Counted from the stretch's first letter, positions 1 to 9,892 are shown. The stretch: 64,000 bases of DNA from an uncultured Ruminococcus sp. (GCA_900539835.1 UQDR01000013.1:1-64000), one strand, 5' to 3'. A program made the numbers and translations. The notes: generated by a model not told the origin, from the sequence alone.

Positions 1-36
1 TGCACACTCATTTTGGTGAGTGTGCATAATTTTTTA
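1..36 (+). terminator. Perfect 10-bp hairpin, probable terminator
   Basis: TGCACACTCA and TGAGTGTGCA pair perfectly around a 6-base loop and are followed on the plus strand by TAATTTTTT. As read it would end a plus-strand transcript entering from the left. It also lies just past the clp stop codon, so it may act in both directions, but the minus-strand T-run would lie outside the window. Confidence 0.7.
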
Positions 37-55
37 TATAACTTTCTTTTTTAGT

Positions 56-2341
56 TTAAATAGCATCTACTGCTAACTCTCCGTCACGCTGAGTAATTCC
101 AAGACCTGTTATACTTCCCTCGCCCTTATCAATGAGAATCTCAGCAATTTTATCCTCAATTTCATTTCTGATAACATGGCGGATATCTCTTGCGCCAAGC
201 TTTTTATTGAAAGCTTTATGGGCAATCAATTTTAATGCAGATTCATCATAGCTCAGCTTGATTCCCTTTTCAATCAGAGGCTCTTTCATTTCATTGAGCA
301 TAAGACCGGCAATTCCTGCATAATCATTTTCATTAAGCGGATTGAACACTACAATTTCATCTACTCTTCCCAGAAATTCAGGTCTGAGGAATTCTCTGAG
401 AGCTTTCATTGCTTTTTCTGAAGAGATTTCAGCGTCTGTTTTATTAAATCCAACTCCTGTATCTTTATCGGTTGAACCCGCATTTGAAGTCATGACAATC
501 ACAGTATTTTCAAAGGAAACCGAACGTCCCTGAGAATCGTTGATTTTTCCCTCATCAAGTATTTGAAGGAGAATATTCATTACATCAGGGTGAGCTTTTT
601 CAATTTCATCAAAAAGCACGACAGAATAAGGTCTTCTGCGGACTTTTTCGGTAAGCTGACCCGCCTCATCAAAGCCTACATATCCCGGAGGTGAACCGAT
701 GAGCTTTGAAACAGAATGCTTTTCCATAAATTCCGACATATCTACTCTGATAAGGGGTTCAGTAGCATCAAACAGCTCTTCTCCCAAGGCTTTAACAAGC
801 TCGGTCTTACCAACTCCGGTTGGTCCCACAAAAATAAATGATGCAGGTCTGCGGCGTTTTGAAAGCTGAATTCTTGTTCTTTTTATAGCCTTTGCGACCT
901 TATCGACAGCCTGTTCCTGTCCTAAGACTCTTGCAGAAAGGGCAGTTTTCAGGTTACGGATCTTTTCATATTCTGTTTCGACTATCTTATTTGACGGAAT
1001 ACCTGTCCAAAGCTCGATAACCTTAGATAAATCTGAATCTGTTACCTTGATATCCTTTACAATGTTTTCGACTTCTTCAAGACGATTTTTAATTCTTGAA
1101 ATCTCCGCTTTTTCGGCAGCCATAATCTCATAATCAGGGTCTTCCTTAGCTTCATAATCCGTCATAAGGCTTTCATGCTTATGAAGCTCTCCGTTAAGCT
1201 CCTCAAACTCTGCAAGCTCAGGGCTTCTTATACTTGCACAGGCACATGCTTCGTCCAGCAAATCTATAGCTTTATCCGGCAAAAATCTATCATTAATATA
1301 TCTCTCTGATAAAACTGAGCACATTTTTATCAGTTCATCTGAAATTTTGACTCTATGATAGTTTTCATAATATTTTTTTATACCCATAAGAATAGAAACT
1401 GTATCCTCAACTGTCGGTTCAGACACAGTGACAGGCTGAAAACGACGCTCAAGAGCTGAATCCTTTTCGATATGCTTACGATACTCCTTGAAAGTGGTTG
1501 CGCCGATGACCTGAACCTCTCCTCTTGAAAGGGCGGGCTTCAGGATATTTGCGGCATTCATTGTTCCCTCTGAATCACCTGTTCCCACAAGATTATGGAC
1601 CTCGTCGATAAAGAGGATTACATTTCCCTGACTTTTTACCTCTTCCACAAGACCTTTACATCTGCTTTCAAACTGTCCTCTGAACTGAGTTCCGGCAACA
1701 AGAGCAGTCAGGTCAAGAAGATAGACCTCCTTATCCTTTATATGAAACGGGACATCACCGGAAACGATTTTCTGTGCTATTCCCTCGGCAATAGCAGTTT
1801 TACCGACGCCCGGTTCGCCGATCAGACAAGGATTATTCTTTTGTCTTCTTGATAGAATATGGATAACACGGGAAATTTCCTTATCTCTTCCGATGATATT
1901 ATCCAGCTTTCCCTCTCTTGCACGCTGAGTAAGGTTTGTACAGTAATTTGTAAGAAATTTAAGCTTTTTCTTCTTTTCGCTTTTACCTAAACTGCTTTTA
2001 TTTTCGCTTTCGGTATGGATATGATCAGATTCGGCAGGTGAATTTCCGCCGAAAGGATTTGCACCCCCGAACAGGCTGCTCAGAAAATTCGGCATAGTTC
2101 CGCTTCCGCCCAGCTCAAAGTCTTCGCCGTCTGTAAGTTCCATCAGCTGGTCGGTCATTGCCTGAATTTCATCCTCAGAAATTCCCATTGATTTCATATA
2201 ATCATCGACCTGTGAAATGCCCATTTCTCTTGCACAAACAAGGCAATAGCCCTCATTTTTCTTTTCATTAGGGTTATTTGCATTCATTTGTGAAACAAAC
2301 ACAACCGCAGGACGCTTTTTGCATTTTGTACACATCATCAT
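56..2341 (-). CDS. Clp/Hsp100 AAA+ unfoldase with N-terminal zinc motif (ClpE/ClpC-like)
   Basis: ATP-dependent unfoldase expected to feed substrates to ClpP in the cytoplasm. The 761-residue protein starts with a short CxxC...CxxC zinc-type motif (C4, C7, C33, C36), then a Gly/Pro-rich linker to about residue 125. The first AAA+ module has Walker A GEPGVGKT at 175-182 and Walker B LFIDEVH. The second has GPTGVGKT and [14 protein letters not shown]. The C-terminal half keeps a VGF tripeptide where Clp proteins carry the ClpP-docking loop (IGF/VGF type), so partnership with ClpP is inferred. It lacks the usual Clp N-domain repeats and so resembles ClpE more than ClpC. Three ATG codons in a row follow AAAGGAG; the first is given. 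It is the last gene of the ecfA2-ecfT-truA-cvpA operon, 26 bases after cvpA. Confidence 0.93.
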   Translation of the reverse strand: MMMCTKCKKRPAVVFVSQMNANNPNEKKNEGYCLVCAREMGISQVDDYMKSMGISEDEIQAMTDQLMELTDGEDFELGGSGTMPNFLSSLFGGANPFGGNSPAESDHIHTESENKSSLGKSEKKKKLKFLTNYCTNLTQRAREGKLDNIIGRDKEISRVIHILSRRQKNNPCLIGEPGVGKTAIAEGIAQKIVSGDVPFHIKDKEVYLLDLTALVAGTQFRGQFESRCKGLVEEVKSQGNVILFIDEVHNLVGTGDSEGTMNAANILKPALSRGEVQVIGATTFKEYRKHIEKDSALERRFQPVTVSEPTVEDTVSILMGIKKYYENYHRVKISDELIKMCSVLSERYINDRFLPDKAIDLLDEACACASIRSPELAEFEELNGELHKHESLMTDYEAKEDPDYEIMAAEKAEISRIKNRLEEVENIVKDIKVTDSDLSKVIELWTGIPSNKIVETEYEKIRNLKTALSARVLGQEQAVDKVAKAIKRTRIQLSKRRRPASFIFVGPTGVGKTELVKALGEELFDATEPLIRVDMSEFMEKHSVSKLIGSPPGYVGFDEAGQLTEKVRRRPYSVVLFDEIEKAHPDVMNILLQILDEGKINDSQGRSVSFENTVIVMTSNAGSTDKDTGVGFNKTDAEISSEKAMKALREFLRPEFLGRVDEIVVFNPLNENDYAGIAGLMLNEMKEPLIEKGIKLSYDESALKLIAHKAFNKKLGARDIRHVIRNEIEDKIAEILIDKGEGSITGLGITQRDGELAVDAI

Positions 2342-2367
2342 ATTCTCATTTTCTCCTTTCCCTTTAT

Positions 2368-3249
2368 CTATATATCATAAAACAAATAGAATAAATGCTT
2401 AAATATGAAAGTATCATTAATAATTTTTGTATTAAAATTATTAAACGAATCCCCTGCTGATTCAATAAGCAAGGCAAGCCCGAAAGAAATTATAATTATA
2501 TAAAGTCCGCCCTTTAAAATTCCCGCAAGAATTCCCAGAAATCGGTTAAATCCATTTGCGACAGGAACATGATTTAATATTCCGGCTATAGAAAACAGGA
2601 TTTTTACTGCAATAGATACTGCGATAAACAACAAAATAGTCAATATAATTTTCACAACGACAGTAACAAACGGGCGCACAAGATTACATTCAATATATGA
2701 CGCTCCTTTATTCATATTATTATCTGCCAAGGCTCTTACCACATCATAAGCTTGATTTTTAGTAAAATCAACGCCGTCGCCAAGCTTTTTTGTATTAATT
2801 CCGGTAAAAATCATATTAAACTTATCCGGAAATCGTTTTTCAAAAAATTCCTCCATATCTTTTTGGAGATTTTCAGCGCTTGATGCGTTTTCGCCTTTTT
2901 TCACAGCAAGCTCAGCTATTTTTTTTGATATATCTCCTTCAGAACTCAAAGCCTTATCAAGCTCTTTATCAGACAGCTTAACGTCATATCCGCATTCCTT
3001 AATCTCCTCAGCGACCACGCCGGAAATATCAAAGGTATCTATTTTTTCCTCAATAAAATCACTGACCCGGGGCTGAAACCATTTTTCATAGACAGTCGGC
3101 GCTAATACATCGGCAAGCAGAAATGCAATAACTATTGCTGCAATTGTGCCCACAGAAGATACTATATATCTCAAAAAGCCTTTATTCCAGCCGACAGCCG
3201 CAGACAATATCAATATTATAACAACTGCAAAATCCAATAAAAGTGCCAT
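2368..3249 (-). CDS. cvpA: CvpA family membrane protein
   Basis: CvpA-family integral membrane protein of 293 residues. In other bacteria the family is linked to colicin V export and to envelope homeostasis; the molecular activity is not established. Hydrophobic segments cover about residues 3-22, 28-50, 198-225 and 238-262. A charged soluble stretch (about 65-190) interrupts them, longer than in the shortest family members. The start ATG has AAAGGAAT upstream. It lies 17 bases after the preceding membrane propeller gene and 26 before clp, so all are probably one transcript. Family assignment rests on the N-terminal pattern (DFAVV...GWNKGFLRY) and the position of the membrane segments. Confidence 0.85.
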   Translation of the reverse strand: MALLLDFAVVIILILSAAVGWNKGFLRYIVSSVGTIAAIVIAFLLADVLAPTVYEKWFQPRVSDFIEEKIDTFDISGVVAEEIKECGYDVKLSDKELDKALSSEGDISKKIAELAVKKGENASSAENLQKDMEEFFEKRFPDKFNMIFTGINTKKLGDGVDFTKNQAYDVVRALADNNMNKGASYIECNLVRPFVTVVVKIILTILLFIAVSIAVKILFSIAGILNHVPVANGFNRFLGILAGILKGGLYIIIISFGLALLIESAGDSFNNFNTKIINDTFIFKHLFYLFYDI

Positions 3250-3266
3250 TTAAATTCCTTTCCTGA

Positions 3267-4607
3267 TCAGGTATTGAACTCTATTTTGTTCATTTCTCTA
3301 TAGCTCATAAGATAGACTGAATCATTCAGAAATACGAAATCGGTATATTCATCTGTGACATCTGCCATTGCAAGGCAGTTTCCGTTTAAGTCATATGCTT
3401 CCACTGCACGGTCGCCGAGAAGAAAAACCTTTCTTCCCGAAGTGAACAGCTTTTTAGGAGCTCCGCCGCTTGTTTCGGCAATTTCGGCTTTTTCCTCCTC
3501 AGAATCAAACAGAGCCAAAGTTCCTTTTCCTCTTGAAACGCTGTTTACGGCTACTGCGGCGGAATATTTATTTATAGAATATGATACGAGGTCATCGGTA
3601 TATTCGTATTCCATTATAATTTTACCGTCTTCGTCAAGCTTATAGAACTTACTGTCACCTACTGCCCAGACTCCGTTATTATTATTCTCACAGGTATCTA
3701 TCACCAGAGAATCTAATTTCACGCTTGTCATCTGTTCTTCAGCGGTATCAAACTCAACATAGTGAATCACTGAGCAAAGCTCACCCTTCTCTGAAGAAAA
3801 AGTGGTTACATAACAGCCGTTTCCGCTGTTGTTAAATGAAATATCCATGATTCTTTGTCCGCTGCTCCAACGATATATTTCAGAGCCGTTTTCATCATAT
3901 ACAGTCATACAGGCAGGATATTTCTCTGTCCTTGTTATAACCGCAACATAACCGCTTGGACCTATTTCTGCAAAAAGGATACTGTCATCAATAGACTTTG
4001 AATAAAACTGCTCTTTTTTGCTGAACACCTTAAACTTATTGCCTCCGTTGTCAAAGGCAAGTATTCTTTTCCCGGAAACTTTAATAATAGGGTCCTCAAG
4101 CTCATGGCTGAAGGAATTTACCAGTCCTCCGTTTTCTGCATAAAGATAGATATGGGCGTCATCGGCAGACACAATATTTCCGTCTAACAGATCCAGATAG
4201 TTTACAGCACTTGATGTTCTGGCTATAGGGAAATTTCCGGACTGGGTTTTGCCGTCGTTGACAATAGTTTGATGCGGTCTGTCAAAGATGCCCTCCAATT
4301 TTTTGACCCAAAGGCTTCTTGTGAGGTATGCTGTTATACCCAAAATGGCAATAATCAGAATTATTATTAGCTTTTTAACTCGCTTTTTATTCTTTTCTTT
4401 TTTTCTTGCGGCACGGATATCTGTCATATTAATAACAGTTTCTTCTCTGTCCGCTTGATTTTTTTCATTCTCAACCAAAGGCTCTTCACGTTTTCTTCTT
4501 CTAAAGCCTTTAGGCATAGGCTGCTCTTCCTCAACAAAGTTCTGTTCAGGATTATTAAAGCTGCTCATTTCTATATTTTTTTCATTATTTTTTTTCACTT
4601 TTGTCAA
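3267..4607 (-). CDS. Single-pass membrane protein with beta-propeller-like ectodomain (DUF5711-like)
   Basis: 446 residues. The first ~78 are strongly charged (Lys/Arg/Glu, presumably cytoplasmic), then one transmembrane segment (about 79-97, KLIIILIIAILGITAYL) and a ~345-residue outside region. That region has recurring beta-strand-like repeats (DGNIVSADDAHIYLYAENGG, KFYKLDEDGKII, DRAVEAYDLNGNCLAM) reminiscent of PQQ/WD propellers. This layout fits the clostridial DUF5711 family, which often sits near cvpA; the family name is from memory and function is unknown. It lies between truA (17 bases) and cvpA (17 bases). No enzyme motif was seen. Confidence 0.75.
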   Translation of the reverse strand: MTKVKKNNEKNIEMSSFNNPEQNFVEEEQPMPKGFRRRKREEPLVENEKNQADREETVINMTDIRAARKKEKNKKRVKKLIIILIIAILGITAYLTRSLWVKKLEGIFDRPHQTIVNDGKTQSGNFPIARTSSAVNYLDLLDGNIVSADDAHIYLYAENGGLVNSFSHELEDPIIKVSGKRILAFDNGGNKFKVFSKKEQFYSKSIDDSILFAEIGPSGYVAVITRTEKYPACMTVYDENGSEIYRWSSGQRIMDISFNNSGNGCYVTTFSSEKGELCSVIHYVEFDTAEEQMTSVKLDSLVIDTCENNNNGVWAVGDSKFYKLDEDGKIIMEYEYTDDLVSYSINKYSAAVAVNSVSRGKGTLALFDSEEEKAEIAETSGGAPKKLFTSGRKVFLLGDRAVEAYDLNGNCLAMADVTDEYTDFVFLNDSVYLMSYREMNKIEFNT

Positions 4608-4624
4608 ATCCTTTTCTCTGACGG

Positions 4625-5365
4625 CTAGTCGCCGTAATAAACCTTGTTTAAATATAATCCCTGAGGCGGAACGGTTTTTCCTGCGAGAGTTCTGTCCTTA
4701 GACTCAAAAATCTTTGGAATAGCGTCCTCAGCAATCTTTCCCTCATTAATAAACAAAAGCGTTCCGACCATAATTCTTACCATATTATAAAGAAATCCGT
4801 CACCTGAGACATTGAATATAATCAAATCTCCCTCACGTCTCACATGAAAATAATGAATTGTTCTGACTGTGTTTTCCTTATCGCAGGCTGTTGAACAAAA
4901 CGCTTTGAAATCATGCTTTCCCACAAAGTCCTGCGCAGCCTTTTCAAGCTTATTTTCATCAATGGGATACCAATGTCTATAGGCAGTATTTTTATAAAAC
5001 GGATTTTTTATTTCACTGTTATGGAGAACATATTCATACTCCTTGCCTTTGCAGTTATATCTTGCATGAAAGCTATCATCGACTTCTTCACATGATAGTA
5101 TAGATATATCATCGGGCAGCTTGGGATTCAGACCAAAAACTATGCCCCTGCAAGTTATAGAAGAGTCAATTTTGAAATTAAAATAGAACTCTCTTGCATG
5201 AACTCCCGTATCAGTTCTTGAACACCCGAATATTATAATCTTTTCACCGGTCAGGCTTTCTATGGCTTCCTCGACAACCTGCTGGATAGCAAGTGCATTA
5301 TCCTGTCTTTGAAATCCATGATAATTGGCGCCGTTATACGCCATTTTTACTTTAAAATTTCTCAT
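4625..5365 (-). CDS. truA: tRNA pseudouridine(38-40) synthase TruA
   Basis: Converts uridines 38-40 of the tRNA anticodon arm to pseudouridine. The 246-residue length fits the family. The catalytic aspartate lies in SRTDTGVHA (D52), and the C-terminal FLYNMVRIMVGTL block is a family signature. The start ATG overlaps the stop of the upstream small gene (ATGA), suggesting translational coupling. The ecfA-ecfA-ecfT-truA order is widely conserved in Firmicutes. Confidence 0.97.
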   Translation of the reverse strand: MRNFKVKMAYNGANYHGFQRQDNALAIQQVVEEAIESLTGEKIIIFGCSRTDTGVHAREFYFNFKIDSSITCRGIVFGLNPKLPDDISILSCEEVDDSFHARYNCKGKEYEYVLHNSEIKNPFYKNTAYRHWYPIDENKLEKAAQDFVGKHDFKAFCSTACDKENTVRTIHYFHVRREGDLIIFNVSGDGFLYNMVRIMVGTLLFINEGKIAEDAIPKIFESKDRTLAGKTVPPQGLYLNKVYYGD

Positions 5366-5643
5366 TCCACAATCTCAAATTTTTCTATAGTATCAACAGG
5401 CACAACGAGAGTTTTGTTCTGTTTTTTTCCATACACGACAAGCTTTATCCATTCTCCGTCAAAAGCTTCAACTCTGCATTTTTCATCATACAAATCATCA
5501 CTGTCGATAATACAATCCATTCCAACCAAATCGTTTATAATATTTGACATAGAGTTCGCTCCGTTCACGTTTTTTTCAAGACGTTTCACTTTTCTCTCAA
5601 GGTTATCTATTTTTTCATTCTGAAAAAAATCCATAAAACTCAT
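5362..5643 (-). CDS. Small coiled-coil protein, unknown function
   Basis: 93 residues. Residues ~8-32 are heptad-like (NEKIDNLERKVKRLEKNV) and suggest a short coiled coil. The rest looks like a small beta-rich domain (CRVEAFDGEWIKLVVYGKK). No family was recognised. It sits between ecfT (39 bases) and truA (4-base ATGA overlap), which breaks the usual direct ecfT-truA junction. The start has AGAGGAAC upstream. Coding status is supported by the overlap, the ribosome site and the codon pattern. Confidence 0.8.
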   Translation of the reverse strand: MSFMDFFQNEKIDNLERKVKRLEKNVNGANSMSNIINDLVGMDCIIDSDDLYDEKCRVEAFDGEWIKLVVYGKKQNKTLVVPVDTIEKFEIVE

Positions 5644-5682
5644 ATTGCAGTTCCTCTTTTAACAAAAAACATTGCTACTTAG

Positions 5683-6486
5683 TTAAAAAAACTTATTTAT
5701 AACGATTACTCCTGCAAAAAAAGCGGCAGTAACGGCTAAAGCCAGATAATCTACAGCAGAAGTTTTAAGCTGCTTCATTCGGGTTCTTCCCTCTCCGCCG
5801 TGATAACAGCGGCACTCCATAGCCAATGCAAGCTCCTCTGCACGTCTGAAGGATGAAACAAAGAGCGGTATCAAGACCGGTATGAGTGCTTTTGCTCTTT
5901 GAACAAGAGAGCCTGTTTCCATATCAGCTCCTCTTGCTTTTTGAGCTGACATGATTTTATCCGTTTCTTCAATAAGCGTAGGAATAAATCTGAGCGCAAT
6001 AGTCATCATCATTGCCAATTCATGAACAGGCACTTTTATCTTTTTCAGGGGTGACAATAATCTTTCTATTGCGTCAGTCAAATCAATAGGAGATGTTGTA
6101 TATGTCAGAAGCGATGTTCCGACAATAAGACATATAATTCTCACTATCATAAAGACTGCTGTATTAACGCCGTTATCGGTGATTTTAACAAACCCTGCAT
6201 GAAGCAGGACATTACCTGTTCTTATAAAAAACAGATTTAATATTGCGGTAAATATAATAATCGGCACAATAGGCTTCAGGCTTTTTAAAATCATTTTCGC
6301 AGGTATTTTTGAAACTGCATAGGTAAATGCGGTAAAACCAATACCTACAAGAAGCCCCCACATGCTGTCTGCCACAAAAAGCATAACTATAAAAACCAAG
6401 GTAAGCACTATTTTCATTCTTGAATCCATACGGTGAATTGGCGACTTACCGGGAAAATACTGACCAATCGTGATATCCTTTATCAA
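5683..6486 (-). CDS. ecfT: ECF transporter transmembrane component EcfT
   Basis: Membrane coupling subunit of an energy-coupling-factor vitamin importer. 267 residues with about six hydrophobic segments. The two EcfT signature helices contain the ARG coupling motifs: SAQKARGADMETG is visible, and the second is near RAEELALAMECRCYHGG. The reading frame begins at TTG, 7 bases after a strong GGAGG, and no closer ATG exists, so a TTG start is likely. It follows ecfA2 by 19 bases. No substrate-binding S component is in the operon, as expected for a shared group II module. Confidence 0.95.
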   Translation of the reverse strand: MIKDITIGQYFPGKSPIHRMDSRMKIVLTLVFIVMLFVADSMWGLLVGIGFTAFTYAVSKIPAKMILKSLKPIVPIIIFTAILNLFFIRTGNVLLHAGFVKITDNGVNTAVFMIVRIICLIVGTSLLTYTTSPIDLTDAIERLLSPLKKIKVPVHELAMMMTIALRFIPTLIEETDKIMSAQKARGADMETGSLVQRAKALIPVLIPLFVSSFRRAEELALAMECRCYHGGEGRTRMKQLKTSAVDYLALAVTAAFFAGVIVINKFF

Positions 6487-6505
6487 GGTACATCCTCCTA
6501 TAAAA

Positions 6506-7360
6506 CTAATCCTTTTTCAGCTTATCGAGCAACAGCTTCATGCCAAAATCCACTGTATATATGTCTTCGCCTAAATCACATCCCATTGATTTAAGGCGAT
6601 TAAAAACTCTTGTTATCTGCGGAACTGCAAGTCCCATTTGCTCAAGCTCCTTTGCTCTATGAAAGACATTAACGGGTTTATCATAGCAAAATACCTTAGC
6701 GTCATTCATTACAAGAATTTTAGAAGCATGCTTTGCCACGTCCTCCATTGAATGCGAAACCAGCAAGACGGTATTACCCGTAAGCTTATGATAATCCTTA
6801 ATAAGCCCTAAGATCTGTTCCCTGCCCTTTGGGTCAAGTCCTGACGCAGGCTCGTCGAGGATAAGCACTTTGGGTTCCATTGCCATTACTCCTGCAATAG
6901 CCACTCTTCGCTTTTGTCCGCCGGAAAGCTCAAATGGTGATTTATCAAGCATTGACTCGGAAATTCCCACCATTCTTGCAGTTTCTCTGACACGTCTGTC
7001 TATTTCAATTTCATTAAGTCCCATATTTCTCGGACCGAAAGCTATATCCTTATATATAGTTTCCTCAAAAAGCTGATATTCAGGGTATTGAAAGACAAGA
7101 CCTACTTTAAAACGTATCGGGCGGAGTCTTGCTTTATCCTGCCAAAGCTCCTCACCGTCAATAAAGATTTTACCGGAAGTAGGTTTCAGCAATCCGTTAA
7201 AATGCTGAATAAGGGTGGACTTGCCGGAACCGGTATGTCCGATCACGCCAACAAATTCCCCCTCTTGGATTTCTATATTAACATTATCCACAGCGACCTT
7301 ACGAAAAGGAGTTCCTTCGCCATAGACATAAGATAAATTCTCTGTTTTAATTACTGCCAT
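6506..7360 (-). CDS. ecfA2: ECF transporter ATPase EcfA2
   Basis: ATP-hydrolysing subunit paired with EcfA1 to drive EcfT and the S components. 284 residues. Walker A is GHTGSGKST, the Q-loop VFQYPEYQ, the signature LSGGQKRRVAIAG, Walker B VLILDEP, and the H-loop VSHSMED. The N-terminal GEGTPFRKVAVDNVN pattern is typical of EcfA2. It is not fused tightly to ecfA1: 120 bases separate them and hold a consensus promoter. Confidence 0.96.
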   Translation of the reverse strand: MAVIKTENLSYVYGEGTPFRKVAVDNVNIEIQEGEFVGVIGHTGSGKSTLIQHFNGLLKPTSGKIFIDGEELWQDKARLRPIRFKVGLVFQYPEYQLFEETIYKDIAFGPRNMGLNEIEIDRRVRETARMVGISESMLDKSPFELSGGQKRRVAIAGVMAMEPKVLILDEPASGLDPKGREQILGLIKDYHKLTGNTVLLVSHSMEDVAKHASKILVMNDAKVFCYDKPVNVFHRAKELEQMGLAVPQITRVFNRLKSMGCDLGEDIYTVDFGMKLLLDKLKKD

Positions 7361-7405
7361 ATTTATTCCTTTTCAGACTAACAACACAAAAATTAATTTA
7401 ATGGT

Positions 7406-7434
7406 ATTATACTGCAAAATCGAAATCATGTCAA
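7406..7434 (-). promoter_or_regulatory. Consensus sigma-A promoter for the ecfA2 operon
   Basis: On the minus strand TTGACA (7429-7434) and TATAAT (7406-7411) are separated by exactly 17 bases, matching the vegetative consensus at all twelve positions. It lies 46 bases upstream of ecfA2, so the seven downstream genes can be transcribed independently of ecfA1. Confidence 0.85.
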
Positions 7435-7480
7435 GAAGCACAATAATTATGCACTTAATTTGTACAAAATGCAATAAAAT

Positions 7481-8344
7481 TTATACTTTTTTATTAGCTA
7501 TGATTCCAGCAATAGCCTCAACGCATTCATCTTCAGTTATAACCTCTGATGAAATATTATAACCTGCCTTTTTCAGTCCATATGCAAGCTGAGTAACCTG
7601 AGGAACGTCAAGTCCAAGGTTTTTCATGGTTTCCACCTGAGAGAATACTTTCTTAGGTTCATTATCCATAACGACCTCGCCTTCGTCTATCACCACAACT
7701 CTATCGGCCTGAGCTGCTTCCTCCATATAGTGAGTAATCAGAACAATAGTTACACCATTTTCACGGTTAAGCATTTTTATTGTTTTCATTACCTCTGCTC
7801 TGCCCTTCGGGTCAAGCATTGCTGTAGGCTCGTCCAGCAAAATACACTGAGGGCGCATTGCTATTACTCCTGCGATTGCCACTCTTTGTTTTTGTCCGCC
7901 TGACAGCTTATGGGGGGCATGCTCACGGTACTCATACATTCCAACGGTTTTAAGAGCGTCGTCCACACGCTGACGAATTTCCTTTGGGTCAACGCCCATA
8001 TTCTCTAATGCAAATGCAACATCCTCTTCGACGATAGTTGCGACGATTTGGTTATCGGGATTCTGAAACACCATGCCTGCTGTTTTTCTTATATCAAGCA
8101 GATTTTTTTCATCCTTAGTATCAAGTCCGTTTACCAAAACCGAACCGCTTTCGGGAATATTTATAGCGTTAATACATTTTGCAAGGGTAGATTTTCCTGA
8201 ACCGTTATGTCCAAGCACGGCGACAAACTCGCCCTTTTGTATATCAAGATTAATACCTTTCAGCACCTCTGTTTTAACCGGCGGCTCTTCCATTTCATTT
8301 ACATATGAAAAATGCAAATCCTTTATTTCAATAAAACTGCTCAT
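7481..8344 (-). CDS. ecfA1: ECF transporter ATPase EcfA1
   Basis: Partner ATPase of the ECF module, 287 residues. Walker [11 protein letters not shown]-loop VFQNPDNQ, signature [13 protein letters not shown], Walker B ILLDEP and H-loop ITHYMEE are all intact. The [20 protein letters not shown] stretch is characteristic of EcfA1. A GAGGTAAT ribosome site precedes the ATG. It is 12 bases downstream of the TfoX-domain gene, so the two may share a transcript. Confidence 0.96.
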   Translation of the reverse strand: MSSFIEIKDLHFSYVNEMEEPPVKTEVLKGINLDIQKGEFVAVLGHNGSGKSTLAKCINAINIPESGSVLVNGLDTKDEKNLLDIRKTAGMVFQNPDNQIVATIVEEDVAFALENMGVDPKEIRQRVDDALKTVGMYEYREHAPHKLSGGQKQRVAIAGVIAMRPQCILLDEPTAMLDPKGRAEVMKTIKMLNRENGVTIVLITHYMEEAAQADRVVVIDEGEVVMDNEPKKVFSQVETMKNLGLDVPQVTQLAYGLKKAGYNISSEVITEDECVEAIAGIIANKKV

Positions 8345-8356
8345 TATATTACCTCA

Positions 8357-8605
8357 TTACAGTGTTTTAAAAAATTCTTTTAGTTCTTTTTTTCTTTGTT
8401 CAGATATATTCTTCTTGGGTATTCCCTTTACAGCTCCCTCTATTGCGGTGAGCTTATGCAGACATGAGCCGGGGTCATATGCTTTCAGTTTTAAAAACAC
8501 CTGCTCTGTACCCGTTTCTCTCAGCTTCTCAGGGGTATCTATGCCAACGGCAACAAGCTGTTTTTCAAGGACTGTACCGATATTGGGCAAATCGCTTAGA
8601 TTCAT
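8357..8605 (-). CDS. TfoX C-terminal domain (helix-hairpin) protein
   Basis: Small protein matching the C-terminal domain of TfoX, a helix-hairpin fold found alone in many Firmicutes. The LSDLPNIGTVLEKQLVAVGI pattern is diagnostic. The N-terminal TfoX domain is absent, so a competence role should not be assumed. The start was set at the ATG at 8603-8605, which has AGGGGAGAG 7 bases upstream. An in-frame ATG eight codons earlier (8629) overlaps that ribosome site and is less likely. Confidence 0.85.
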   Translation of the reverse strand: MNLSDLPNIGTVLEKQLVAVGIDTPEKLRETGTEQVFLKLKAYDPGSCLHKLTAIEGAVKGIPKKNISEQRKKELKEFFKTL

Positions 8606-8667
8606 TAAGATCTCTCCCCTTTCATACATATTAATTATTTACAGATAATGAACAGTGACATTTCTTC

Positions 8668-9012
8668 CTAATAGACTTTCAAATATTCTTTAAAATCATT
8701 AAGCCATTTAGGAATTCTCTCTGCTTTAATAATCAACATACCGTTTTTATACTCGGCTGCTTCAACAAAACCATTGTCGTTGTCAAAAAGCTGACTTCAT
8801 TACAATAAGGCAAGACTTTTAACAAATCCTCAAAACGCTTACTATACCTGCGCAATATATCTTCATCAGAAATATTGTGACCGCCTTTTCGCACTCTGTT
8901 TTTTATACGTTCCACGCTCTCTTCTGAAGAACTTACACACATAATAAAGTCTAATAAAATAGTCCGCTTCCTTAGCTTTTTGTATTGTTTTAAATGTCTA
9001 ATCGCTGAGTTT
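8668..9012 (-). pseudogene. Decayed zeta-toxin-family ATPase fragment
   Basis: Three frames together spell a C-terminal piece of a zeta-toxin-like P-loop kinase/ATPase. One frame gives TIQKAKEADYFIRLYY. The next gives SSEESVERIKNRVRKGGHN, continuing with a DEDILRRYSKRFEDLLKVLP stretch. The third gives LFDNDNGFVEAAEYKNGML and runs to a TAG at 8668-8670. The first break is at a GTGTGT run near 8937, where one missing GT pair would restore the frame. The second is a one-base loss near 8793. A TAG also interrupts the first frame near 9000. No P-loop half remains. The family match is from the pattern GGHNxxxxDxxRRYxRxxxNL, recalled rather than searched. Confidence 0.65.
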
Positions 9013-9028
9013 TGTTAAAATAATTTCT

Positions 9029-9892
9029 TTATAACTGAAATATTGCTGTTGAACCGCACGGCAGCGCCATTCCTGATGTTTCCACAGGCAGTCCTATTTC
9101 ATCTGCCGTTACTGTTCCGCCAAATTTAGGCGTAAGCACTTCATTTAAAATATAAGCCATTACTGACGGTGAAAGCCCGGTTGTATAGCTGTTAAGCAAG
9201 AAAAACAGCGGTTTATCGCTCAGCACCTGCGAACAGGTTTCAACAAGCTCATATATACAATCTTCAAGCTTCCAGACTTCTCCTCCGGGTCCTCTTCCAT
9301 AGCTTGGAGGATCCATGACAACGGCGTCATAGAGATTACCACGCTTTATTTCACGTCTTACAAACTTTTCACAATCGTCCACAAGCCAACGAATTGGCTT
9401 ATCTGACAGACCTGAAGCGGCGGCGTTATCTCTTGCCCACTGGACCATGCCCTTTGATGCGTCCACATGAGAAACCTGCGCTCCTGCATTGGCACAGGCA
9501 AGAGTTGCTCCGCCAGTATAGGCAAACAGGTTCAGCACCTTTATTGGTCTGCCTGCATTTTTAATTTTATCAGCCATCCAATCCCAGTTTACTGCCTGTT
9601 CAGGGAAAAGTCCTGTATGCTTAAAGCCTGTGGGACGTATATTGAATTTCAGATCGCCATAGTTTATTGTCCAGCTCTGCGGCAGCTTACGGCGATATTC
9701 CCACTCGCCGCCACCTTTATTTGAACGGTGATAAACTCCGTCGGCTTTTTCCCACAAATCTGTTTTATGCTTTGATTTCCATATAATTTGCGGATCGGGA
9801 CGAACAAGTATTTTTCCTCCCCAGCTTTCAAGCTTATCGCCGTTTGAGGTATCTATTATTCTATAGTCTTTCCAATTTTCTGCTATTCTCAT
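9029..9892 (-). CDS. SAM-dependent methyltransferase, RlmI-like (COG1092)
   Basis: Class I methyltransferase related to 23S rRNA m5C methyltransferase RlmI. The SAM-binding motif is LNLFAYTGGATLACA, and the catalytic-loop motif is DPPSYGRG. At 287 residues it lacks the N-terminal PUA domain of full RlmI, so it belongs to the short branch and its substrate is uncertain. The ATG has AGGATATT upstream. It follows the flavin reductase gene by 49 bases. Confidence 0.85.
   Translation of the reverse strand: MRIAENWKDYRIIDTSNGDKLESWGGKILVRPDPQIIWKSKHKTDLWEKADGVYHRSNKGGGEWEYRRKLPQSWTINYGDLKFNIRPTGFKHTGLFPEQAVNWDWMADKIKNAGRPIKVLNLFAYTGGATLACANAGAQVSHVDASKGMVQWARDNAAASGLSDKPIRWLVDDCEKFVRREIKRGNLYDAVVMDPPSYGRGPGGEVWKLEDCIYELVETCSQVLSDKPLFFLLNSYTTGLSPSVMAYILNEVLTPKFGGTVTADEIGLPVETSGMALPCGSTAIFQL

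Noticed and set aside
8073..8648. 191-codon plus-strand frame
   Set aside because: Antisense shadow of ecfA1 and the TfoX-domain gene, Ser/Phe-rich.
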